Positions 55,597 through 64,000 are shown, counted from the first letter of the stretch. The stretch: 64,000 nt of DNA from Pontixanthobacter sp. CEM42 (GCF_017812015.1 NZ_JADQTN010000002.1:248001-312000); one strand, 5' to 3'. Numbers and translations: made by a program. Notes: generated by a model from the sequence alone, not told the origin.

Positions 55597-55611
55597 ATAT
55601 TCTCTTTTCTT

Positions 55612-56268
55612 CTACTGAGTGGGTGCAAGCCGTGGCTCCTCGAGCCGGCTGGCGTAAAAAGTCGCGCCCTCGCGGCGGACCAGCAGGACGGTTTCACCCG
55701 CCTGAATTTCTTCTTTCTCGTTGTGCGGTTCGACCATCACATTATGCGCTTGGCCATGATAGTCGCGCACGCGAGCACGAGCAGGCGAACCAACGCGCGC
55801 GGTCCCATCTAGGACTTCCGCGCGGCGGCCGACCAAAGTCTTAACCGATACCGCTGTCGTTTCATCCTGCGGCAGAATAGCCCCAAGCGGTCGAGCGACG
55901 ATGCCGTTGACAGGCAGCGCTGCGCCGCCAGAAATCAATGCGGCGAGCCAAACATAGAGCGGCGAACCGGTAAGGTTCTCAGCGAAAAGTTGAGTGCTCA
56001 CACCAATACCCGCAAAGATGAATAGAAAGCTCGCGAGCCAGATGGTGAAGGGCACGCGGCCAAGACCGATCATGCTCATCAATCCGTCGACCGCGCCTAC
56101 GCTCGAAACATCGGCATCGAGATCGACGTCCATATCAACATCAATGTCAACGTCCGCATCGGTACCGTCCAGCAGATCACTCACGCCCAATACCTGAGCA
56201 GCCGCCAACAAGATCATGATGCCAAGTGCTACCGCAAATGGCAGGTTATGGTCGGCAAATAGGCTCAC
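55612..56268 (-). CDS. YqiJ-like membrane protein with OB-fold C-terminus
   Basis: 218 residues, GTG start. Membrane helices lie near residues 12-32, 75-95 and 105-125; the C-terminal domain (GRRAEVLDGTARVGSPARARVRDYHGQAHNVMVEP) is the NfeD/YqiJ-type OB fold. Between helix one and two is an Asp-rich repeat (DADVDIDVDMDVDLDADV). The partner flotillin follows 15 bp downstream. NfeD/YqiJ proteins act with flotillins, so this pair probably works together. The start GTG overlaps a three-codon upstream frame (ATGATTTCGTGA). Confidence 0.88.
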   Translation of the reverse strand: MSLFADHNLPFAVALGIMILLAAAQVLGVSDLLDGTDADVDIDVDMDVDLDADVSSVGAVDGLMSMIGLGRVPFTIWLASFLFIFAGIGVSTQLFAENLTGSPLYVWLAALISGGAALPVNGIVARPLGAILPQDETTAVSVKTLVGRRAEVLDGTARVGSPARARVRDYHGQAHNVMVEPHNEKEEIQAGETVLLVRREGATFYASRLEEPRLAPTQ

Positions 56269-56282
56269 GAAATCATACCCAA

Positions 56283-56341
56283 GAACTCGCTTCCGAGTTC
56301 GGGTCTCCCCTGTTCAATCATTTTCATCATGCGACATTATA
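56283..56341 (-). promoter_or_regulatory. Promoter and leader hairpin of the yqiJ-flotillin operon
   Basis: A perfect -10 TATAAT (56341 to 56336 on the minus strand) without an obvious -35. Downstream in the leader is a perfect 7-bp hairpin with a 4-base loop (56283-56300). It is followed by an ATG-ATT-TCG-TGA miniframe whose TGA overlaps the yqiJ GTG start. No strong Shine-Dalgarno is visible. Confidence 0.5.
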
Positions 56342-56412
56342 TAACACAATCCGGACCAAATTGGTAGGAAAATCGGATTCGTGGCTGTCGATTTATGACT
56401 CTATGTCAAACG

Positions 56413-56440
56413 CTTAGGGATATTTTCTGACAATCCTAAG
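56413..56440 (-). terminator. Possible terminator of the SDR operon
   Basis: CTTAGG (56413-56418) and CCTAAG (56435-56440) form a 6-bp stem that overlaps the SDR stop codon. The 16-base loop is A/T-rich and there is no T-tract. Weak. Confidence 0.35.
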
Positions 56441-57173
56441 TCAGCGTCAGCCCGCCATCGACGACCAGCGTTTGGCCGAGAATATAGGATGCCATCGGAG
56501 AGGCGAGAAAAAGCGCTGCGCTCGCCAACTCAGCGGGGTCCCCGGTCCGGCGGAGCGGAATTTTGCTGATGGCCTGTTCGGTGCGCTCCTCATCATCGAA
56601 GGTGACTTTAGTCATCTTCGTTTTGACGAAGCCGGGTGCGATGCCGTTGACCCGAATGCCATCGCGTGCCCAAGCAGCAGCTAAGTTGCGGACAAGCGCA
56701 ACGGCGGCGGCCTTGCTCGCGCCATAGGCCGGATTGCCGATTGTCGCATGGAAAGCTGCGGTAGAACTGATAATTTGCAGCGACCCATCCGCCTCTTTCA
56801 GCGCGGGATGGAATTTGCGCCCGCAATCCATGACTGATGTGAGGTTCACATCGACGACCTTATGCCAACCCTCCCGCGTAAATTCACCGCGACCATATTG
56901 CACAGCGCCTTGGCACAGGATCAGCGTATCGAGCCGGTCGATCGCCGGCGCCGCATCTATGGCTTCGGGGTCGGACACATCGACATGGGTGTAATGCAGG
57001 CCGGTAAGGTCGGAGCCTTCTTCTTCCGCATAATCCGCCGCGCTTGCACGCGTGCCCCAGACATGCACTTCAGCACCCGCCGCGCGGAAAGCCTGCGCCA
57101 TTCCATTGCCGATCCCGCTTGATCCTCCAACAACGAGAGCAGTTTTGCCGGAGAAATCGAGAGGGTCAGTCAT
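56436..57173 (-). CDS. SDR family oxidoreductase
   Basis: 245 residues. NAD(P) motif VVGGSSGIGNGMA (residues 11-23), catalytic SSTAAFHATIGNPAYGASKAA (Ser, Tyr and Lys) and LASPMASYILGQTLVVDGG at the end are standard. The start ATG overlaps the P450 stop by 8 bp; the longer open frame to 57446 runs antisense-free through the P450 gene in another frame and is not real. It probably oxidises an alcohol made by the P450. Confidence 0.9.
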   Translation of the reverse strand: MTDPLDFSGKTALVVGGSSGIGNGMAQAFRAAGAEVHVWGTRASAADYAEEEGSDLTGLHYTHVDVSDPEAIDAAPAIDRLDTLILCQGAVQYGRGEFTREGWHKVVDVNLTSVMDCGRKFHPALKEADGSLQIISSTAAFHATIGNPAYGASKAAAVALVRNLAAAWARDGIRVNGIAPGFVKTKMTKVTFDDEERTEQAISKIPLRRTGDPAELASAALFLASPMASYILGQTLVVDGGLTLT

Positions 57174-58479
57174 GTGTTTTCTTGCGAGAGGGAGCAATGC
57201 GAAGCGGCAGGGTTTTGAGCCCGCCGACGAATGTGGATTTGGAACGAAGCGGTTCACCCGCCAGTTCGATGCTGTCGAGCCGGTCGAGCAGTGCTTCAAA
57301 CAAGATGCGCATTTCCAGCCGCGCCAGATGGAGGCCGAGGCATTGATGCGCGCCCGCCCCGAAAGCCAGATGCCGGTTGGGACTGCGCGCGGCATCGAAG
57401 CGGCGCGGATCGTCGAATTGCGCAGGGTCGTGATTGGCAGCGACATAATTGATCATCAGCCAATCATCTTTCTTGATCTGCTGGCCGCCGATCTCTGTGT
57501 CTTCAGCCGCGGTGCGCATGAAATGCTGCACCGGGCTGGTCCAACGGATCGCCTCTTCAACAATGCCCGGTAGCAATGAACGGTCGGCTTTGACTCGTAC
57601 GAACTGCTCCGGGTCTTGCGCCAAGGCAAGCATCGCGCCTGCTGTCGAGGCAGAAGTGGTGTCATGCCCTGCGGCTGCCAGAATGATGTAATAGCCCATC
57701 ATATCGCGGTCGTTAAGCGGCTCACCATCCACGGTCGCATTGGCGATTGTACTCGCAACATCGCCCGTTGGGCTGGCGCGTTTCTCCGCGGTAATCCCAG
57801 CGAAATACTTCTCGAAGTCAGCTACCGCCCCCGCAACCAGTTGAGTGATCTGCTCGGGCGTCATGTTCTTCATACCCGACTGGTTGAGATCATCATCCTG
57901 CCCGCCAAACATTTGCTGCGTGAGCATCAGCATGCGCGGTTCGTCCTCCTCGGGTACGCCCATGATCTGCATCACCACATGTAGCGGATAGGGTGCCGAG
58001 ACGAGCGGAACGAAATCAACTTCAGGACCGGCACTGACCAGTTTCTGGACGGTCTTGTCTGCAAGCGCGCGAATCTCATCCTCAACCGAACGCAGGTTCT
58101 TAGGCATGAACCATTCCTGCGTCAGCTTGCGGTACTTCATATGAATCGGCGCATCGAAAGTAACCAGGCTGGCAACCATATGCGGGCTGCCGCCAGTCAT
58201 CGCCTTGGCAAATTCAATACCTTCATTGAGCGAGAATACGACTGTGCGCGGATGATTGAGGAAAGTCTGGTTATCCTTCGAAATACGCATCACATCATCA
58301 TAGGATGTGATCAACCAGAACGGGTCAAATACGCCCTCTGCATCGGGCAGCACTTTGACCACGCCATGCTCCGAGCGAAGATGATCGAACGTATCCAACA
58401 GCGTATCCCATTCGGCATACGATGCCGGATCAATCACCGCACGCGCCAGATCGCCTTGGATCACAGCTTCGCCCGCCAC
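57166..58479 (-). CDS. Cytochrome P450
   Basis: 437 residues. The heme-ligand motif is FGAGAHQCLGLHLARLE (Cys about residue 380), the ExxR helix and an I-helix oxygen-binding motif AAGHDTTSAS (about residue 265) are present. It starts at GTG with GGAGG within the end of the previous gene, one base after the acyl-CoA synthetase stop. A monooxygenase embedded between an acyl-CoA synthetase and a dehydrogenase suggests catabolism of a hydrophobic acid or terpenoid/steroid side chain; the substrate is not readable from sequence. Ferredoxin partners are not in this cluster. Confidence 0.93.
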   Translation of the reverse strand: MAGEAVIQGDLARAVIDPASYAEWDTLLDTFDHLRSEHGVVKVLPDAEGVFDPFWLITSYDDVMRISKDNQTFLNHPRTVVFSLNEGIEFAKAMTGGSPHMVASLVTFDAPIHMKYRKLTQEWFMPKNLRSVEDEIRALADKTVQKLVSAGPEVDFVPLVSAPYPLHVVMQIMGVPEEDEPRMLMLTQQMFGGQDDDLNQSGMKNMTPEQITQLVAGAVADFEKYFAGITAEKRASPTGDVASTIANATVDGEPLNDRDMMGYYIILAAAGHDTTSASTAGAMLALAQDPEQFVRVKADRSLLPGIVEEAIRWTSPVQHFMRTAAEDTEIGGQQIKKDDWLMINYVAANHDPAQFDDPRRFDAARSPNRHLAFGAGAHQCLGLHLARLEMRILFEALLDRLDSIELAGEPLRSKSTFVGGLKTLPLRIAPSRKKTHD

Positions 58480-58480
58480 G

Positions 58481-60004
58481 TTAGTTCGCCTCCGCAGCCT
58501 GCTGGTACTCGTCTTTCAGCTTGCGCTTATAGAGCTTGCCATTGGCTTCACGCGGAAGCTCGGGACGAAAGTCAAAGATGCGCGGCATCTTGAGGCGCGC
58601 CAATTCGCCAGACAGGAAGTCGGTTAGTTCCGCTTCCAAGGCTTCATCAGCACCATCCATCGAAACCGGCTGCACCACAGCAACCACCTTCTCACCCATT
58701 TCGGGACATGGCGCACCGATCACGGCAGCATCCATCACCTTGTCATGCGTGATAAGCAGGTTCTCGACCTCTTGCGGATAGATGTTCACCCCGCCCGATA
58801 TGATCATGTTGGAACGGCGGTCGGTCAGATAAAGAAAGCCTTCCTCATCCAGCTTTCCAATATCGCCGAGGGTGGTCCATCCTTTGGGGTGGGTCGCTTC
58901 TTTCGTTTTGTCCGCGTCCTTGTGGTATTGGAATGGATAGGGGCTCTCGAAGAAGACAACGCCTTCTTCGCCGGCAGGCACTTCATCGCCATTATCATCG
59001 CAAATATGGATCGTGCCGAGAATAGCCCGGCCAACGGTGCCCTGATGAGTCATCCAATCCGCGCTGCCGACCATGGTCATGCCATTGCCTTCGCTACCCG
59101 CGTAATATTCAAAGATGATCGGACCCCACCATTCGATCATCTCTTTCTTGATATCGACCGGGCATGGCGCGGCGGCGTGCAATGCGCCTTTGTGGGTTGA
59201 GAGGTCGTATTTGCTGCGAATATCCTCGGGCAATTTGAGCATCCGGACGAAATGCGTTGGCACCCATTGGCTGTCGGTAATGCCGTACTTCTCGATCGTC
59301 GCGAGAGCGCCTTCAGGGTCGAATTTCTCCATCACCACCACAGTGCCACCAAGCCGGTGGATCGTGCTCGACCAACCGAGCGGTGCCGCATGATAGAGCG
59401 GCGCAGGCGATAGATAGACGCAGCTACCGTCACCCTTGATCTGGAAGCCCATCGTCGCAAGCCCCATCAATGGTGTAGGCGCTTCAACCGCCGGATCTTC
59501 GGGCGGCGCAGGAAGAATACCCTTGGGCCTGCCGGTGGTTCCGGAACTATACAGCATCACCCGGCCAACGCTTTGATCGGCAATCGGATCAGACGGTTGT
59601 GCAGCCAATGTCTCTTCAGCATCCACACCGAAGATCAACAGGCCCAGCTCGCTACGTTCGGAGCGAACGATGTCAGTCACAGCATCAAATTTGCGCGTCG
59701 AGATCAACAGCTTCGCGTCGCTATCGTCTAGGATGTAGAGGATCTCAGAAGCGGTCAGATGAGTTGAGATCGGAACCAGCACCGTACCTGCACGCTGCGA
59801 GGCCCAATACATCTCATGATAGCGGGCGTTGTTCTCCATAAGAACGCCAAACGCCTCACCCTCTTTCAAACCTTGCGAACGCAGCCAGTGCGCGATGCGG
59901 TTCGCGGCTTCGTCCATTTCGCGATACGTTACGGTTTCGCCGCTGCCAGCCATAATAATGGCGGGATGGTCGGGCCTGCTTTGCGCGAATTGAATGGGAT
60001 GCAT
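58481..60004 (-). CDS. Acyl-CoA synthetase (AMP-forming)
   Basis: 507 residues of the ANL superfamily. P-loop-like YSSGTTGRPKG (about residue 155), A5 motif YYAGSEGNGMT, A7/A8 TLGDIGKLDEEGFLYLTDRRSNMIISGGVNIYP and the A10 lysine in LPREANGKLYKRKL. It activates an acid with ATP to acyl-CoA. It is first in the synthetase-P450-SDR operon. The FadD13/FadD3-like layout suits steroid or terpenoid acids, but the assignment is open. Confidence 0.9.
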   Translation of the reverse strand: MHPIQFAQSRPDHPAIIMAGSGETVTYREMDEAANRIAHWLRSQGLKEGEAFGVLMENNARYHEMYWASQRAGTVLVPISTHLTASEILYILDDSDAKLLISTRKFDAVTDIVRSERSELGLLIFGVDAEETLAAQPSDPIADQSVGRVMLYSSGTTGRPKGILPAPPEDPAVEAPTPLMGLATMGFQIKGDGSCVYLSPAPLYHAAPLGWSSTIHRLGGTVVVMEKFDPEGALATIEKYGITDSQWVPTHFVRMLKLPEDIRSKYDLSTHKGALHAAAPCPVDIKKEMIEWWGPIIFEYYAGSEGNGMTMVGSADWMTHQGTVGRAILGTIHICDDNGDEVPAGEEGVVFFESPYPFQYHKDADKTKEATHPKGWTTLGDIGKLDEEGFLYLTDRRSNMIISGGVNIYPQEVENLLITHDKVMDAAVIGAPCPEMGEKVVAVVQPVSMDGADEALEAELTDFLSGELARLKMPRIFDFRPELPREANGKLYKRKLKDEYQQAAEAN

Positions 60005-60073
60005 GGTTTTTCAGTTCCTCTCTGAAATGCATCCTATTCACGCGTGCAGCGCGGGCAAGAGGAATCGCCAAAG

Positions 60074-60107
60074 AAAAGGGGCCGCAGATCGCTCCGCAGC
60101 CCCCTTA
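60074..60107 (-). terminator. Terminator of the M23 peptidase gene
   Basis: On the minus strand, AAGGGG-CTGCGG (with one bulged G) pairs with CTGCGGCCCCTT using wobbles, followed by TTTTC. It lies 40 bp after the M23 stop and before the acyl-CoA synthetase gene. Confidence 0.65.
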
Positions 60108-60146
60108 GACACCCTCTCCCGATGCCTAACTAGAAAATCGCTGTGC

Positions 60147-60842
60147 TTACTGTCCGCCGCGACCGGCTTCTTCGGCAGGCTTAGCCGCTGCCTGCTGCGC
60201 CTTAGTTTCTACCATATAAGGAATCGGGTTGACCGCTTTGCCCTCGACACGAACTTCATAGTGGAGATGCGGCCCAGTCGAGCGACCGGTTGAACCGACA
60301 TAACCGATAATGTCGCCCTTTTTAACATTCTGCCCATTGGCAACGGCGATCCGCGACATGTGCGCGAAGCGGGTTTGAACGCCTGCCCCGTGTTCCATCG
60401 AAACATACAGGCCGTAGCTGCTGAAACGCTCTGCCTTGCTCACGATACCGTCAGCAGTGGCATAAATTGGCGTGCCGGTTGGCGCGGCCAGATCGATACC
60501 TTTGTGCGCGCGGCGGCCACCAATGACGGGGTGTGTGCGCATGCCAAAACCACTGCTCAATCGTGCGTTATCCAAAGGCATCCGCGAAGGGATAGATACT
60601 TTGGTTACTGGCGCTGGCGCTGCTTTGTCATCGCCATCAAGCGATTCCCACTGCGCGAAAAGCTGTTTGAAATTCTCGTCACTACCGGTGATCGAGGATT
60701 TTTCTGCGTTGCGCACTGGCGCTGGCAATTCAGCCGTTGCCGCAGAGGTGTTGGCTATGGCCGGGCTTGCACCCATTACCGCAAAGCCTGCCACACAAAG
60801 TGCCGCTTTTGCGAAACCACGCTTAAACATTGATACGACCAC
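60147..60842 (-). CDS. M23 family metallopeptidase (LytM-like)
   Basis: 231 residues. A signal peptide (to about residue 30, GASPAIA) precedes a LytM/M23 domain with HPVIGGRRAHKGIDLAAPTG (zinc His and Asp), GVQTRFAHMSRI and GPHLHYEVRVEG (HxH). It cleaves peptidoglycan cross-links or acts as an amidase activator. GTG at 60842 has AAGGA six bases upstream; the ATG at 60830 has none in range, so GTG is preferred. Confidence 0.92.
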   Translation of the reverse strand: MVVSMFKRGFAKAALCVAGFAVMGASPAIANTSAATAELPAPVRNAEKSSITGSDENFKQLFAQWESLDGDDKAAPAPVTKVSIPSRMPLDNARLSSGFGMRTHPVIGGRRAHKGIDLAAPTGTPIYATADGIVSKAERFSSYGLYVSMEHGAGVQTRFAHMSRIAVANGQNVKKGDIIGYVGSTGRSTGPHLHYEVRVEGKAVNPIPYMVETKAQQAAAKPAEEAGRGGQ

Positions 60843-60991
60843 AAACCGTCCTTTTTATCTGGTACTTTCGCACCAATGAGGATCCCTGTTGAAGCAACCC
60901 GACCCCCCAAGGGAGGACTGCCCGAAACTGTTAGAAACGCGAATGGGAACCATCCTTTGTTTCGTTGATTGTGGGTTATGGATACAAAATT

Positions 60992-61795
60992 TTACGTGGC
61001 AAGCTCCGCATAGAAGTCCCGCGACAAACCGGCTGCAAGACGCGCTGAGTCGTTAAATGGAGCCTTTAGCCCCCCTCTAAAATGCTCCCGAACCAAGGAT
61101 TTCCAACGTTTTTCGGGTGATTCTGCGTTTTCCGCACAGATTGCGACGAAATGCTTGGTGCCAATTGCGACATGTCGGATTTCATCGTCAAGGATACGAC
61201 TCAGTATCTTGGCACCATCCTCGTCTCCTTGCGAACGCACACGCTCCAGCGTTGCGGGAGTGACATCAAGACCGCGCGCTTCAAGAACCATCGGCACAAT
61301 GGCCAATCTCGCTGCCACATCATGCGATGTGCGCTCGGCAGTTTCCCAAAGGCCAGCATGCGCTGGAAGCGCCCCATAATGGCTGCCAAGGCGGCGCAGT
61401 TTCCGGTCGAGGATCGCAAAATGCATCGCCTCGTCCGCCGCCACCGACATAAAGTCAGAAACGAACTCTTCCCCCAACTTGCCGCCAAACCGCCCTGCCA
61501 TATCGAGCGCAAGATCAATCGCGACGAATTCGATATGTGCCAGCGCATGCCACAGGGCCAGTCGTCCTTTTTCAGAACCACCCTTACCCCGGCGCGGCAT
61601 ATTGCGCGGGTCCAGTAGCTCGGGCTCGTTTGGCCAAGAAGGCCGGTCGGGCATCGCTGTTTCAAACCCAAAACTCAGCCTGCCCAAACGCCAATTGCGC
61701 GCGGCATCGCGGGCGGCCATCACTTTGGCGCGCGGATCAGCGGTTAGCAATGCAGCACTGATCGCGGCACTCAGAGATGGTCTGGTATCGGTCAA
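60992..61795 (-). CDS. DUF455 ferritin-like protein
   Basis: 267 residues. The DUF455 family resembles ferritin-like di-iron proteins; visible metal-ligand-like motifs are HALAHIEFVAIDLALD, ADEAMHFAILD and DDEIRHVAIG (Glu/His pairs). Function is unknown, though relation to tRNA-modifying MiaE-type proteins has been suggested. The TTG start overlaps the bcp stop in TTGA, supporting coupled translation. It is last in the glnE-bcp-DUF455 run. Confidence 0.85.
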   Translation of the reverse strand: MTDTRPSLSAAISAALLTADPRAKVMAARDAARNWRLGRLSFGFETAMPDRPSWPNEPELLDPRNMPRRGKGGSEKGRLALWHALAHIEFVAIDLALDMAGRFGGKLGEEFVSDFMSVAADEAMHFAILDRKLRRLGSHYGALPAHAGLWETAERTSHDVAARLAIVPMVLEARGLDVTPATLERVRSQGDEDGAKILSRILDDEIRHVAIGTKHFVAICAENAESPEKRWKSLVREHFRGGLKAPFNDSARLAAGLSRDFYAELAT

Positions 61796-62256
61796 AGAGC
61801 TTGGGCAGCCTCAAGCACTTCGGCGGCATGGCCTTTGACGTTCACTTTGGGCCAGACCTGCGCGATTTTGCCGCTTTCATCGACCAAATAAGTTGTGCGA
61901 ACCATGCCCATATAGGTTTTTCCGTACATCTTCTTCTCAGTCCAGATGCCGAGCTCGTCAGACAGGCCGCCTTCTTCAGCGTCAGTCGCCAAAGCAACTG
62001 TCAGATCATGTTTGGCGATGAAGTTCTGGTGCTTCTTCGGCGAACATTTGCTGATACCGAGAATGGTCGCACCAGCCTTCTCAAAATCGGCTTTGAGAGC
62101 GGAGAAATCCTTCGCTTCATTGGTGCAGCCGGGGGTGTTGTCCTTGGGATAGAAGAACAAGACCAATTTTTGCCCTTTGAAATCGGACGCTTTCACAGTT
62201 CCGCCATCGGGCGTTTCCATTGGAATATCGGGCATCGTCGAACCAGCTTCAGTCAT
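61792..62256 (-). CDS. bcp: Thioredoxin-dependent peroxiredoxin (Bcp)
   Basis: 154 residues. It reduces peroxides in the cytoplasm. The peroxidatic cysteine is in DNTPGCTNEAKDF (about residue 44) and the second cysteine is five residues later in the BCP pattern or in ISKCSPKKH (about residue 70). Standard length. The ATG overlaps the glnE stop by 4 bp and its own stop overlaps the DUF455 start. Confidence 0.93.
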   Translation of the reverse strand: MTEAGSTMPDIPMETPDGGTVKASDFKGQKLVLFFYPKDNTPGCTNEAKDFSALKADFEKAGATILGISKCSPKKHQNFIAKHDLTVALATDAEEGGLSDELGIWTEKKMYGKTYMGMVRTTYLVDESGKIAQVWPKVNVKGHAAEVLEAAQAL

Positions 62257-64000
62257 TCGGGCGTCTCCAGTTTAACATCAAAAATCTCTTTCCAGCTTGC
62301 CGCGACAATCTGCCGCGCTTCGCTGAACCTGCGCAATAGATCGGAGTAGTCCGCACACTTGCAAGCCTTAGCGAGTGCTACGGCAGCACTCGAAGCAGGC
62401 TTCACTCCATCTGGAGCAAGCAATCGAGCAGACACCAGCAGGCGGGTCATTAGATCATGCGCATCACTCAAAGCATCGGGTACCAGCTTTTGTTCCGTCA
62501 GCGCCGCAATTGCTCCTCGTAGATCGGGCGTGAATGCCACGCGGTCCCTGAGCTGCAGGTAATGCACAAGGAATTCAAGATCGACCAAACCTCCGCGTGA
62601 GAGCTTGGCGTCCAGCGGGCCTTTCGCGGGTTTGTGCGCCGCCATTTCATCACGCATCTTCAGCACATCTTTGCGCAGCACATTGGGGTCGCGTGGCTGG
62701 TCAAGCACCGAAGCAATGATGGTCTCGAGGTTGGCCTTCGCCTCGGGCGGGCCGACAAGAACGCGCGCGCGCGTCAGCGCCATATGCTCCCAAGTCCACG
62801 CATCCTCGCGCTGATATTTGGCAAAGCTCTCAATGCTGACAGCAAGCGGTCCCTGCGCGCCCTGCGGCCTCAAGCGTGTATCGACTTCATAGAGCGCGCC
62901 CTGCGCTGTAGGTACGCTGAGCGCGGCACTCACGCGCTGCGCCAGCCGGTTGTAGTAGAGCGTCGCGCCAAGCGGTCGCGGGCCATTGGATTCCGGCGCA
63001 TGCGACCCGCTGAACAGATAGATAATATCAAGATCGGAGGCATGGGTCAGCGCTCCGCCGCCTAGCCGACCGAGACCAATGATTGCAAGTTCGCTGTCTT
63101 CGATCAACCCATGCGTCTGCGCAAAGTCAGCGCGCGCAGCTTGCGCAGCAACCGAAAGCGAGGCTTCCGCAACGTGAGAAAGACCTGCGGCGAGGTCCAG
63201 CGGGTCCTGTGCCGCCTCGATCAATTGCACGCCCATCGCGAAGCGCTTTTCGCCCGTAACGATACGGATGCGATCAAGAATGCGTTCGTAGTCGTCTCCA
63301 GCCTCGGCTTGAGTCATACTGCTCTTGAGCGCGTCAACATCGCCCGGAAGATCAAGCGCGCTGCGATCAATCAAGCTGTCGAGCAGTTCTGGCCGTCTGC
63401 TCAGCTCATCGGCCAACGGATCAGCTAGCGTCAGGATGCGCACCAACTGGTCGAACAGTCCCGGGCGAGCCTCAAGCAAGCGGAAGAGATTGATCGCGCT
63501 TGGTGTTTTACTCAGGAAACTCTCCCACCGAAGGAGTGCGCGCTTGGGGTTAGTCGCCTCTGACAGCGCCTCGAGCAATGCAGGCAATATCGCCTCAAAC
63601 GCTGCAATCGCGGCTGGACTGCGCAACGCTCTGATCTTCCCGTCGCTCCATGCACGGATCCGTGCGGCCAATTCAGCGGGATCCGGAAAGCCAAGCTGGT
63701 CGAGATTGTCCTTCAATGTATCGCCGCCCGGCACCGCGACACTCCGCGAGCCATCGACATCGATCAATGCGTCGAAATGCGCTGCCACTTGACCGGTTAT
63801 GTCGCGCAAATCATCGAGCAGCGCTTTCGCATCATCATATCCGCCCAGCCTGGCAACATTCTCCAGCGCTTCACCTTCAGGCAACGAATGCGTCTGATGG
63901 TTGTTCACCATTTGCAGTCGATGCTCGATTGTGCGCAACCGATCATAAGACACGCCCAATTCCTCGGCATCAGCGGGACTAATGATCTCTGCTGCCGCCA
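62253..64000 (-). CDS. glnE: Glutamine synthetase adenylyltransferase GlnE, C-terminal part
   Basis: 582 residues are visible; the frame stays open to the window edge (…SPADAEELGVSYDRLRTIEHRLQM), so the N-terminal part lies outside. The C-terminal adenylylation domain has the nucleotidyltransferase motif GRLGGGALTHASDLDIIYLF, with DTRLRPQGAQGPLA downstream. GlnE adenylylates and deadenylylates glutamine synthetase in response to PII. It overlaps bcp by 4 bp. With gltBD in the same window, this covers part of nitrogen assimilation. Confidence 0.95.
   Translation of the reverse strand, partial: AAAEIISPADAEELGVSYDRLRTIEHRLQMVNNHQTHSLPEGEALENVARLGGYDDAKALLDDLRDITGQVAAHFDALIDVDGSRSVAVPGGDTLKDNLDQLGFPDPAELAARIRAWSDGKIRALRSPAAIAAFEAILPALLEALSEATNPKRALLRWESFLSKTPSAINLFRLLEARPGLFDQLVRILTLADPLADELSRRPELLDSLIDRSALDLPGDVDALKSSMTQAEAGDDYERILDRIRIVTGEKRFAMGVQLIEAAQDPLDLAAGLSHVAEASLSVAAQAARADFAQTHGLIEDSELAIIGLGRLGGGALTHASDLDIIYLFSGSHAPESNGPRPLGATLYYNRLAQRVSAALSVPTAQGALYEVDTRLRPQGAQGPLAVSIESFAKYQREDAWTWEHMALTRARVLVGPPEAKANLETIIASVLDQPRDPNVLRKDVLKMRDEMAAHKPAKGPLDAKLSRGGLVDLEFLVHYLQLRDRVAFTPDLRGAIAALTEQKLVPDALSDAHDLMTRLLVSARLLAPDGVKPASSAAVALAKACKCADYSDLLRRFSEARQIVAASWKEIFDVKLETPE

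Noticed and set aside
56100-56170. Repeated GAC-GTC-GAC-like sequence in the yqiJ gene as a CRISPR or tandem repeat
   Set aside because: It is in frame and codes for an Asp/Val acidic stretch; there are no spacers.
57174-57446. N-terminal extension of the SDR frame to 57446
   Set aside because: It overlaps the conserved heme-ligand end of the P450 gene in another frame, has no SDR homology, and the ATG at 57173 starts right before the NAD-binding motif.
1-64000. tRNA, rRNA, transposase, integrase or phage genes
   Set aside because: Intergenic regions were read for cloverleaf ends (GGTTCGAATCC-type), transposase and integrase motifs; none was convincing.

Overview
The window is ordinary, gene-dense chromosome from an alphaproteobacterium. 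The best guess is Sphingomonadales, probably an Erythrobacteraceae-like marine genus. Supporting signs are an exosortase-A-type O-glycosylation ligase with its glycosyltransferase, the DUF3576-leuS-lptE-holA block, PHA enzymes, a TonB-dependent heme-type receptor paired with a DUF6607 protein, and an acyl-CoA synthetase/P450/SDR operon. The taxonomy is inferred from gene content alone. No rRNA, tRNA, CRISPR array, insertion sequence, prophage or integrase was found.

Layout. 1-1440: operon on the minus strand with an SPFH protein, a ribbon-helix-helix protein and a cut-off membrane protein, behind a palindromic operator. 1471-4105: recQ and two small lipoproteins. 4158-8670: four-gene CoA-thioester operon (acyl-CoA dehydrogenase, class III CoA-transferase, thiolase, HTD2/MaoC-type hydratase). 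8671-17863: ppk2, phhA, a small membrane protein, uppP, an M13 peptidase, an MsbA-like ABC exporter, phaZ and a DUF4126 protein. 17948-19630: thiolase and MaoC hydratase. 19817-24640: envelope polysaccharide/glycosylation region with a sulfatase-fold membrane protein, an O-glycosylation ligase with a small overlapping upstream gene, and a glycosyltransferase. 24677-26647: a long acidic membrane-anchored protein of unknown role. 26929-33023: gltB-gltD. 33148-35652: YeeE/YedE transporter and an OprB-like porin. 35656-38611: DksA-type zinc finger, ung, RNase D, lptC and lptA. 38626-43195: holA, lptE, leuS and DUF3576 on the minus strand. 43563-45200: unknown exported protein and phaB. 45251-48578: DUF6607 and a heme-type TonB receptor. 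48912-50782: RHH protein and a lipoprotein with one CxxCH heme motif. 50820-53766: murA, galU and DUF4259. 53836-56268: yqiJ/flotillin pair. 56436-60004: acyl-CoA synthetase-P450-SDR operon. 60147-64000: M23 peptidase, DUF455, Bcp and the C-terminal part of glnE.

How the genes work together. Nitrogen assimilation is represented by gltBD and glnE. The envelope theme is strong: LptA, LptC and LptE, UppP, MurA, GalU, the ABC exporter, the M23 peptidase and the exosortase-linked glycosylation genes. Carbon storage and acyl-CoA metabolism appear as phaB, phaZ, two thiolases and two MaoC-type hydratases.

The least explained parts are the SPFH/RHH operon, the four-gene CoA operon, a sulfatase carrying an Asp-rich putative metal-binding insert, the CxxCH lipoprotein, and a hairpin whose 3' arm is the ribosome-binding site of the DUF4259 gene. 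A 10-mer, CGTAACGTCA, recurs in three intergenic regions. Start codons were revised by hand where a Shine-Dalgarno sequence, a signal peptide or an overlap with the neighbouring gene decided them.
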